Assembly (NCBI GenBank): GCA_025354065.1
Contig: JANXNM010000492.1
Location: 1-10,425, forward strand
Direction: 5' to 3'
Source: Synechococcales cyanobacterium 340R_concoct_173_sub
GTDB taxonomy: Bacteria; Cyanobacteriota; Cyanobacteriia; Leptolyngbyales; Leptolyngbyaceae
DNA: 10,425 nt
Both the position numbers and the translations under genes were made by a program. Positions 1-5,146 of the stretch are shown here, in pieces (the first letter of the stretch is position 1; each line of letters starts with the position of its first letter). The notes under the pieces are model-generated. The model ran no database searches. It was not told the DNA's origin and worked only from the letters and a program-made list of their open reading frames with translations.

Positions 1-438
1 CCAGGGAAATCGGGCTAAGGCTAACGGTTCACAGGTCAAAAACAAATCTGCGGTTGTTACCAATGCAGATAGTGAGGCGATTTTTGATCGGATTTCCAAC
101 AATTCTCGGCTCTTCAACCAGTCATAAAATTCAGCTAAAAACCCAGCTTCAGCCGATACTAATCGCGATCGGTAATCAATGGGCGAGGCCGATAAGGTTC
201 CACTATTTTTTATCCGACCTCGCAATCCATCTAAATCGTTTTGGCCATCATTTTGGTAATTGTCAGAGAGGGGCGATCGAAGGCTTGTGCGATAAAAATC
301 CAGATAACAAGTTTGCCAAGTCTCATACCGTTGAGTCAAGGTTTCTGGATAGGCAATTTGGGCGGTCATTTGCTGCCCTTTTCCCCAGCCCAATTCAAAA
401 AAACAAACCTGTTCAACTCGAAAGACTTTCAATCGCAT
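1..438 (-). CDS. CHAT-domain protein, N-terminal 146 residues (partial, runs off left edge)
   Basis: An open frame on the minus strand starts at ATG 438 and stays open for 146 codons to base 1, so the gene continues outside the window. The start is supported by an AAGGA Shine-Dalgarno sequence (448-452) with a 9-base spacer. The protein begins MRLKVFRVEQVCFFELGWGK, has an acidic Asn/Asp-rich stretch near residues 60-70, and continues with RLVSAEAGFLAEFYDWLKS, ELLEIRSKI and LFLTCEPLALARFPW. I recognise this from memory as the N-terminal portion of cyanobacterial CHAT-domain proteins (caspase/separase-like peptidase fold), where an LxxLPWE-like segment leads into the CHAT domain. The catalytic His/Cys region would lie beyond the window, so activity cannot be judged. 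It follows the DUF1822 gene by 54 bases on the same strand, which fits co-transcription. The family assignment is recognition by eye; substrate and role are unknown. Confidence 0.7.
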   Translation of the reverse strand, partial: MRLKVFRVEQVCFFELGWGKGQQMTAQIAYPETLTQRYETWQTCYLDFYRTSLRSPLSDNYQNDGQNDLDGLRGRIKNSGTLSASPIDYRSRLVSAEAGFLAEFYDWLKSRELLEIRSKIASLSALVTTADLFLTCEPLALARFPW

Positions 439-471
439 GGTCACGTATCCTTGGCTAGCAGCTTACTTACA

Positions 472-497
472 GATTTAGCTTATTGATTTAGCTTATT
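472..497. repeat. Perfect 13-bp tandem duplication across the DUF1822 stop codon
   Basis: The unit GATTTAGCTTATT occurs twice back to back (472-484 and 485-497). The second copy contains the DUF1822 stop codon (493-495), so the duplication lies at the 3' end of that gene and in the leader of the CHAT gene. It lengthens the intergenic spacer by 13 bases without changing either protein. It looks like replication slippage. Confidence 0.9.
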
Positions 498-1575
498 GAT
501 TGATGAATTTTGGCAGTGTATGTACGGTGCCATTGGGCAGGACAATATCGACGAAGACGCTTTCATCTTGACCACTTACGATTTCAGCAAAAAGCGATCG
601 ATCGCTGGTGGTTTGTGGGTCAAAGGTCTGTTCTAAAAGCACCTGAAAATCGTCCCGAATCCGCAGCATCAATCCACTCGGCATCGGTTCAGAGGTGGCC
701 GATTCTAGTACCACTAATAGTTCCCATTCTTGGGTTTCTGTCGCGTCGTCGGGCACCACATATAACCGCAATGGAATCGGTGCAATATTTAAAATTTGGG
801 ACATACCTTGGGCGCTGTTGGCGAGACGAATCCCTCTTTGGGCCAACGACTGCAAAATCTGAGGCAGGTGGTCGTTAGTTGCATCGCCGCTAGTCCGATC
901 GTCCCCTCGCAGCGCGGATGCAACCCATGAATTTCCCAATGGATTTCCCAATGGCTCCCAACCGTCTAAGACCGATCGGGCCTCATCCCATTGACGCGAT
1001 AACCAAGTGCGTAGATTCACAACCTGAGGCAGAACCTGATTCTTCTGGCTGCTCTCGGTCAAAGCGATCGGCTCCGTTAAGCGCAAGGCCAACAACAGCG
1101 TCTCCATCTTCGGGTTAAAGGCTGACAACAGAATTTCACTGGTTGCCGCACCCGATAATTTTTCTTGCAACTCAGCATGGCTCAAAAAACCCGAAACCCA
1201 GACATGACCTTGTTCTTCCGCTACTGTTGTCAAGACATAAAAATGCGCTGGAGTTTGAGGTCGATGTACCGTTACATATTCATCTTCTGATGCGCTAACA
1301 AATTGCGATCGGACGATAAAGTCCCGAACTTGCAACTCTCTAGTCTTTAATGTCGATGAAGACTCAGCCACCGCCAAATTATGGTCCGCCAACCAAGTCA
1401 TCAACCCAAACTGCGCTAACCGATCGCTATACTCGTTCCAGGATTCAAGCCCAGACTGATTCAACTGATTTAATTGAGTGGCCTGTTGAATTTGCTCTGG
1501 AGTTAGGACGATGGATTGCTCATGCAGCGATTCAAAGGCTTGGAGATCCGTTGTGTTGAAGATAGAGGAGGTCAT
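493..1575 (-). CDS. DUF1822 family protein
   Basis: A 360-residue protein of unknown function. I recognise it as DUF1822, a family known mainly from cyanobacteria. Visible hallmarks are the hydrophobic-Trp segment FGLMTWLADHNLAV (about 56-69), VNLRTWLSRQWDEARSVLDGW (about 186-206), and the C-terminal beta-rich part with IPLRLYVVPDD (about 267-277), GLMLRIRDDFQVLLEQ (about 301-316) and FVDIVLPNGTVHTL. There is no signal peptide or membrane helix, so it is probably cytoplasmic. Residues 208-215 are a PLGN PLGN repeat produced by an in-frame 12-bp duplication. It sits directly upstream of a CHAT-domain gene on the same strand. From memory, DUF1822 and CHAT genes are frequent neighbours in cyanobacteria, sometimes with a sigma-factor gene; none is visible here. 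The ATG at 1575 has no convincing Shine-Dalgarno sequence. Family moderately sure, function unknown. Confidence 0.75.
   Translation of the reverse strand: MTSSIFNTTDLQAFESLHEQSIVLTPEQIQQATQLNQLNQSGLESWNEYSDRLAQFGLMTWLADHNLAVAESSSTLKTRELQVRDFIVRSQFVSASEDEYVTVHRPQTPAHFYVLTTVAEEQGHVWVSGFLSHAELQEKLSGAATSEILLSAFNPKMETLLLALRLTEPIALTESSQKNQVLPQVVNLRTWLSRQWDEARSVLDGWEPLGNPLGNSWVASALRGDDRTSGDATNDHLPQILQSLAQRGIRLANSAQGMSQILNIAPIPLRLYVVPDDATETQEWELLVVLESATSEPMPSGLMLRIRDDFQVLLEQTFDPQTTSDRSLFAEIVSGQDESVFVDIVLPNGTVHTLPKFINQ
931..954. repeat. 12-bp in-frame tandem duplication inside the DUF1822 gene
   Basis: ATTTCCCAATGG occurs twice in a row (931-942, 943-954). On the coding (minus) strand it encodes PLGN twice (residues 208-215). 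Both copies are identical at DNA level, suggesting a recent slippage event that kept the frame. Confidence 0.9.
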
Positions 1576-1668
1576 GGATGGGTTTGGGTAGAGAATTTAA
1601 TCTGTTCTGGTTTACCGCTGAAGCAAAAAAGCTTATTCATAGAAGCTTATATCTACAAGGGCGAAATA

Positions 1669-1692
1669 ATTTTTAAGAGAATTTTTAAGAGA
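1669..1692. repeat. 12-bp tandem duplication in the DUF1822/eda divergent spacer
   Basis: ATTTTTAAGAGA is present twice without a gap (1669-1680, 1681-1692). The second copy supplies the TTAAGA used as the candidate -35 box of the eda promoter, so the duplication creates a second, 12-bp-shifted -35-like element. Confidence 0.9.
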
Positions 1693-1713
1693 TAGTTCCT
1701 ATGGTTTTATTAT
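1685..1713 (+). promoter_or_regulatory. Candidate sigma70-type promoter for eda
   Basis: TTAAGA (1685-1690, 4 of 6 to TTGACA) and TATTAT (1708-1713, 5 of 6 to TATAAT) are separated by exactly 17 bases. Transcription would begin near 1720, leaving a leader of roughly 87 bases before the preferred eda start. This is consensus matching only; AT-rich spacers give such matches by chance. Confidence 0.35.
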
Positions 1714-1806
1714 GAACCGAGGCACCGTTCAAACCTTGTCCAAACGTTTAATTTGGGTTATCCATCCCTCTATAGATTCATTATTTATGATCAATTGTGG
1801 TTATTT

Positions 1807-2442
1807 ATGTGTTGGACTAGTTTGCTTATGCAATACCGATCGATCGCGGTCATTCGTGCGCCGGAGTTTGAACTGGGTTTAGAGATGGCGCGATCTGTCG
1901 CAAGGGCTGGCATCAAATTAATTGAAATTACTTGGAATAGCGATCGACCCGCCCATCTGATTGCCACACTACGCCAAGAATTGACGGATTGCACAATCGG
2001 GGCCGGAACTCTAATCACCCAAGCCCAATTTACGGAAGCTATCAGTGCAGATGCTCAATTTTTATTCTCGCCCCATTGCGCCCCTGACCTAATTTCACGA
2101 GCTAAGACGTTAGGGATTCCGATCGTCCCCGGCGCGCTCACCCCGACCGAAATTATCACCGCTTGGCAAGCCGGAGCCAACAGCGTCAAAGTTTTCCCTG
2201 TTCACACCCTTGGCGGAGCGAGTTATATCCGCAGTCTACAAGCCCCTCTGCAAGGCATTCCCTTGATTCCTACGGGAGGGGTCAGTATTGAGAATTCGGC
2301 TGAGTTCCTAAAGGCTGGGGCGATCGCCGTTGGGCTGTCTAGTGAATTGTTTTTACCGAGTTTAATTCACGATCGGAACTGGGATGGATTGCACGATCGG
2401 GCTAAGGCTTTAATTAATCAACTCGCTCCCTACTGTCATTGA
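1807..2442 (+). CDS. eda: KDPG/KHG aldolase (2-dehydro-3-deoxy-6-phosphogluconate aldolase)
   Basis: A class I aldolase that cleaves 2-keto-3-deoxy-6-phosphogluconate to pyruvate and glyceraldehyde 3-phosphate; many members also cleave 4-hydroxy-2-oxoglutarate. Counting from the ATG at 1807, the 211-residue protein shows the family landmarks in order: RSIAVIRAP (11-19), the general acid/base Glu40 in LIEITWNSDRP, GAGTL (65-69), FSPHC (87-91), IPIVPGALTPTEI, the Schiff-base Lys128 in NSVKVFP, and the phosphate-binding IPTGGV (154-159). The frame is open up to a TTG at 1753, but the extra 18 residues are hydrophobic and unlike the family, whereas a start at 1807 gives the usual length and aligns WTSLL with the normal N-terminus. 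A third candidate is ATG 1828. None has a good Shine-Dalgarno sequence. The enzyme belongs to the Entner-Doudoroff route; no edd gene is in the window. Cytoplasmic, expected trimer. Confidence 0.9.
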   Translation: MCWTSLLMQYRSIAVIRAPEFELGLEMARSVARAGIKLIEITWNSDRPAHLIATLRQELTDCTIGAGTLITQAQFTEAISADAQFLFSPHCAPDLISRAKTLGIPIVPGALTPTEIITAWQAGANSVKVFPVHTLGGASYIRSLQAPLQGIPLIPTGGVSIENSAEFLKAGAIAVGLSSELFLPSLIHDRNWDGLHDRAKALINQLAPYCH

Positions 2443-2495
2443 CCTGATGCCGAAGCCATAATCAAGAAGCTTAGATTAATGATGATTTTGTACCC

Positions 2496-3410
2496 GTGAA
2501 ACGAGATTCTATTTTTTTTCGATTGTTTCAGCAGTCGCCGACATTGTTGTTTGAATTACTGGCGGAAATGCCAGAGAGTGCCGAGCGCTATCGGTTTGAT
2601 TCAGTTGCAGTGAAAGAACCAAAATTTGAAATCGATGGTGTGTTCTTGCCGCCGGACGATACTCCTGGTGTTGTTTACTACGTTGAGTTTCAGGCTCAAC
2701 GGGATGACAAGCTGTACGAACGCATGGCCAGCGAATCTTCCAATCACTTTTATCGAAACCGAGAAAAATTCTCTGATTGGCAGGGCGTGGCAATCTATAC
2801 CTCTCGAAATGTAGAACAGAGGGAGGTTTATCCGTTCCGAATGATGCTTAACAGTGACCAATTTCATCGGGTTTATCTAGATGAAATTGGCAATGCGAGG
2901 GATTTACCGTTAGGGTTAGCCTTGATGGCCTTAACGGTCGAGAAGCGGAAAAAAGCACCTGATACTGCTCGTTATTTGGCGGGCCGCGTTCAGAAAGAGC
3001 TTTCTGATCCTCAAGAAAATCGCGCAATAATGGAATTGTTGACGACTATCCTGATCTATACCTTTAATACTTTAAATCAAGCCGAGGTAGAAAAAATGCT
3101 AGCAGCAGAAGTTATGCTCCAAGACACCCGTTTTTATCAGGAAGTCAAAGCTGAAGGTGAGGTCATTGGACGAAAAGAAGGACGAAAAGAGGGGAGACAA
3201 GAAGGAAAACAAGAAGGAAAACAAGAAGGAAAACTGGAGGAGCGACGATCGATCGTTCTTCTGCTCCTGAAGCGGAAAACAGGTAAATTATCTGCTCGAA
3301 CAAAGAAGAAAATTACGACGTTGGATTTACCGAAGTTAGAAGCCTTAACGATCGCAATCTTGGACCTTGAGACTGTTGCAGAGGTTGAAACTTGGCTGAA
3401 TCAACATTGA
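2496..3410 (+). CDS. Rpn/DUF2887-family PD-(D/E)XK nuclease with C-terminal repeat linker
   Basis: A 304-residue protein with a GTG start. The N-terminus MKRDSIFFRLFQ is the usual start of this family, so the start is secure although no Shine-Dalgarno sequence is seen. The nuclease core covers about residues 1-150, with DGVF (Asp47) and VEFQ (Glu64, Gln66), giving the D...ExQ variant of the PD-(D/E)XK site. Residues 225-248 are six four-residue repeats of the type GRKE/GKQE. The C-terminus (about 250-304, LLLLKRKTGKLS...LDLPKLEALTIAILDLETVAEVETWL) resembles DUF4351. Databases often call such proteins recombination-promoting nuclease/putative transposase, but no terminal inverted repeats or other mobile-element parts are visible. 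In E. coli, Rpn proteins are toxic nucleases restrained by a short C-terminal form made from an internal start. A matching internal start candidate (3096) is listed separately. It lies 53 bases after eda, perhaps without its own strong promoter. Family confident; antiphage role inferred. Confidence 0.85.
   Translation: MKRDSIFFRLFQQSPTLLFELLAEMPESAERYRFDSVAVKEPKFEIDGVFLPPDDTPGVVYYVEFQAQRDDKLYERMASESSNHFYRNREKFSDWQGVAIYTSRNVEQREVYPFRMMLNSDQFHRVYLDEIGNARDLPLGLALMALTVEKRKKAPDTARYLAGRVQKELSDPQENRAIMELLTTILIYTFNTLNQAEVEKMLAAEVMLQDTRFYQEVKAEGEVIGRKEGRKEGRQEGKQEGKQEGKLEERRSIVLLLLKRKTGKLSARTKKKITTLDLPKLEALTIAILDLETVAEVETWLNQH
3084..3098 (+). promoter_or_regulatory. Candidate internal ribosome binding site and start codon within the rpn gene
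   Basis: GAGG (3084-3087) lies 8 bases before an in-frame ATG (3096-3098), which is Met201 of the Rpn protein. Translation from here would give a 104-residue C-terminal product carrying the repeat helix and the DUF4351-like end but no nuclease domain. The annotated gene starts in this window mostly lack such a Shine-Dalgarno sequence, so this one stands out. The codons also encode AEVEKM in the full protein, so chance is not excluded. Confidence 0.45.
3168..3239 (+). repeat. Six 12-bp coding repeats (GRKE/GKQE units) in rpn
   Basis: Six consecutive 12-bp units encode GRKE, GRKE, GRQE, GKQE, GKQE and GKLE (residues 225-248). Units four and five (3204-3215, 3216-3227) are identical GGAAAACAAGAA; the others differ at a few bases. 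Because the unit is a multiple of three, gain or loss of units keeps the frame. The peptide is highly charged and probably helical. Four-residue repeats of variable number are reported in the C-terminal dimerisation helix of E. coli Rpn proteins. Confidence 0.9.
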
Positions 3411-3433
3411 TTTGAAAGAGGTATAAGATTTAG

Positions 3434-3478
3434 AAAAAACCGATCGGACTTTTTATGAATTAGTCCGATCGAGTTTTA
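3434..3478. terminator. Bidirectional hairpin terminator between rpn and folE
   Basis: Perfect 10-bp inverted arms CGATCGGACT (3441-3450) and AGTCCGATCG (3462-3471) enclose an 11-base loop. The stem can be extended by the flanking AAAAC and GTTTT with one bulged A. On the minus strand (folE) the stem is followed by GTTTTTT, a good U-tract; on the plus strand (rpn) it is followed by AGTTTT, a weaker one. It sits between two converging genes, 30 bases past either stop codon, as expected for a shared terminator. Confidence 0.8.
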
Positions 3479-3501
3479 ATTGATTCAGTTAATAGCGAAA
3501 A

Positions 3502-4158
3502 TTACCAGAAAGAAGGCTGATGCCGAATCAAGTTCAAGAACTCCTCACGAGTCCGCAAATCTTCCTGGAAGCAGCCAACCATAGAACTCGTTACAGTCCA
3601 AGAACCGGGCTTCTGAACGCCGCGCATTACCATACACATGTGAGACGCTTCCAAAACTACCGCCACTCCTCGAGGCTGGAGAGCTTCTTGTAAGGCTTTA
3701 GCAACTTGGCTTGTCAACCGCTCTTGGACCTGCATCCGCCGAGCATACATATCAACAATCCGAGCCAACTTACTCAAGCCCACAACCTTTTGGTTAGGAA
3801 TATAAGCAACGTGCGCTCGTCCCATGAAGGGCAACATATGGTGTTCACACATGCTAAAAAAATTGATGTCGCGAACCAAGACCATCTCATTGTGGCCTTC
3901 GTCAAAAATCGCCCCATTCAATAACTCTTCCAGAGATTGAGAATATCCGGCTGTCAAAAATTGCATTGACTTGGCCACGCGCTTTGGAGTCTTCAATAGA
4001 CCCTCACGATCGGGATCTTCCCCAATCCCAATGATCATTTCGCGCACCGCTGCTTCCATGGATGCAAAATAATCCGCACCATCATCGGCCCGGTTTGCAT
4101 TGCGCATTAGTTCAGTCTCTAAAGAAGAATTTAGAGCAGAATCATTTACAAGAGTCAT
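3502..4158 (-). CDS. folE: GTP cyclohydrolase I
   Basis: Converts GTP to 7,8-dihydroneopterin triphosphate plus formate, the first step to folate and, in cyanobacteria, to tetrahydrobiopterin-type pteridines. The 218-residue protein (E. coli FolE about 222) shows the whole fold: [18 protein letters not shown] (47-64), the zinc and catalytic motif CEHH (Cys104, His106, His107), [14 protein letters not shown] (122-135), QVQERLT (143-149), the second metal motif HMC (His173, Cys175) and the GTP-pocket segment [10 protein letters not shown] (182-191). By alignment in mind, Cys104, His107 and Cys175 correspond to the zinc ligands of E. coli FolE. The ATG at 4158 is preceded by AAGGA with an 8-base spacer, one of the few clear ribosome sites here. 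It follows the SDR gene by 49 bases on the same strand, so the two are probably one transcript ending at the hairpin near 3434-3478. Cytoplasmic, expected decamer. Confidence 0.95.
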   Translation of the reverse strand: MTLVNDSALNSSLETELMRNANRADDGADYFASMEAAVREMIIGIGEDPDREGLLKTPKRVAKSMQFLTAGYSQSLEELLNGAIFDEGHNEMVLVRDINFFSMCEHHMLPFMGRAHVAYIPNQKVVGLSKLARIVDMYARRMQVQERLTSQVAKALQEALQPRGVAVVLEASHMCMVMRGVQKPGSWTVTSSMVGCFQEDLRTREEFLNLIRHQPSFW

Positions 4159-4207
4159 GAGTTCAGTCCTTAAGAATTGGAAATGAGAAACTTTAGAATT
4201 AGAATGC

Positions 4208-4927
4208 TTAGAATGTTCCGGCAGTTGGGAGCAGAATCATTTCTTCAATGGCTGCACCCTGAGGCATTTGAGCGGCATACAAAATCGAGGCAGCCACCAC
4301 GTCCGGTGTGAGCATGGCGCTACGATCGAAGTCGGCCTGAACGCTATCTGTGTCCCATAGTTCAGTGTTAACCGAACCGGGAGACATGGAAATCGCCCGA
4401 ATGCCATAGCTACGCTCTTCTGCGGCCAGAGTTTTGGTCAATGCTAAAAGGCCAAACTTACTGACGCAATACAAGCCCCAATTGGGAAATGCTTGATGGG
4501 CAGCTACAGAGGAAAGGTTAATGATGGTCCCGCGCTTTTGCGATCGCAGCGTTGGCAACACGCCTTGAATTACCTGAAAAACACTCGTCAAATTCAGATC
4601 AATCACCCGCTGCCAGTCCGCTAAGGGCGTTTCCAGTAGCCCATTGGTGTAGCCCATTCCCGCATTGTTAATCACAATATCAAGCCGATGTAAGGTACTA
4701 ACAAGAGCGCTAATCTTGCCCTGAACCTGGGGTACATCTGCCAAGTCAATCATAAAAACCTTCACCTCAACCCCAAACGATCGGGTCTGAAGCGCTACCT
4801 CATCTAGCTTCTGCTGATTTCGCCCTACTAAAACCAGATCAATTCCAGCCTTAGCAAACGCGATCGCCGTCGCCTTGCCAATACCACTACTCGCCCCAGT
4901 AATCAAGGCGCACTGTGTTTGAGTCAA
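4208..4927 (-). CDS. Classical short-chain dehydrogenase/reductase (SDR), next to folE
   Basis: A 239-residue NAD(P)(H)-dependent oxidoreductase of the classical SDR type. Seen directly: cofactor motif TGASSGIG (10-17), Arg36 in LVGRN (suggesting NADP(H)), NNAG (87-90), catalytic Asn112, Ser140, Tyr153 and Lys157 (YCVSK), and [10 protein letters not shown] (182-191). The start is TTG (4927-4925); no in-frame ATG lies between it and the upstream stop, and [17 protein letters not shown] is the normal length before the Rossmann motif. It is 49 bases upstream of folE. From memory this SDR accompanies accA and folE in many cyanobacteria. SDRs include sepiapterin and pteridine reductases, so a role in pterin reduction is a reasonable guess, but the substrate cannot be read from the sequence. 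A candidate promoter and HLR1-like box lie about 140-170 bases upstream. Confidence 0.88.
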   Translation of the reverse strand: MTQTQCALITGASSGIGKATAIAFAKAGIDLVLVGRNQQKLDEVALQTRSFGVEVKVFMIDLADVPQVQGKISALVSTLHRLDIVINNAGMGYTNGLLETPLADWQRVIDLNLTSVFQVIQGVLPTLRSQKRGTIINLSSVAAHQAFPNWGLYCVSKFGLLALTKTLAAEERSYGIRAISMSPGSVNTELWDTDSVQADFDRSAMLTPDVVAASILYAAQMPQGAAIEEMILLPTAGTF

Positions 4928-5063
4928 AGTAATAATCTCGCAACGAACTAATGATTTAAAAATCTAGCCCCGATCGCTGCGTCACTTTGATAAATTACTG
5001 AACCACTTTGCTAGGAATGGACTCTAGGATTTCATCTCAGCAGAGGGCGATCGAGTAAATGGA

Positions 5064-5081
5064 TGTGTAAACAAATGTTAC
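5064..5081 (-). promoter_or_regulatory. HLR1-like direct repeat (candidate RpaB site) before SDR-folE
   Basis: On the minus strand GTAACATTTGTTTACACA matches the HLR1 consensus (G/T)TTACA(T/A)(T/A)NN(G/T)TTACA(T/A)(T/A) at 14 of 16 defined positions, with the correct 2-base spacer. Mismatches are A at position 3 of the first half and C at position 7 of the second. HLR1 is the site of RpaB, the response regulator that works with NblS. The box lies just downstream of the candidate -10, a position suited to repression. The same stretch is also an inverted repeat, TGTAA-N7-TTACA (5066-5082), so another dimeric regulator is possible. Confidence 0.45.
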
Positions 5082-5089
5082 AGCTTTGT

Positions 5090-5098
5090 ATTGTAGCA
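5090..5098 (-). promoter_or_regulatory. Candidate extended -10 promoter element for SDR-folE
   Basis: On the minus strand TGC-TACAAT is an extended -10 (TGn plus a 5 of 6 match to TATAAT). No good -35 box lies 16-18 bases upstream, which is tolerable for an extended -10 promoter. Transcription would start near 5083, giving a leader of about 155 bases before the SDR start. The HLR1-like box begins right at the inferred start point. The prediction rests on pattern alone. Confidence 0.4.
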
Positions 5099-5146
5099 CT
5101 ATGAAGGGAATTTCGAGCAGAGCAACCGCCCTAAAGTCGTAAGCTT

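Noticed and set aside
54..486. Two overlapping plus-strand open frames
   Set aside because: They lie opposite the CHAT gene, have no family resemblance and no ribosome site, while the minus strand gives a coherent protein with an AAGGA site.
1753..1806. TTG-initiated N-terminal extension of eda
   Set aside because: The 18 extra residues are hydrophobic, unlike the family, and the ATG at 1807 gives the normal length; the candidate promoter does not exclude it.
2496..3410. Insertion-sequence transposase
   Set aside because: The family is often named putative transposase, but no terminal inverted repeats, target duplications or DDE residues are seen; it is a PD-(D/E)XK-type protein.
5066..5082. 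Inverted repeat TGTAA-N7-TTACA read as an NtcA site
   Set aside because: It gives GTA-N9-TAC, one base too long. The direct-repeat HLR1 reading fits better, though a different dimeric regulator remains possible.
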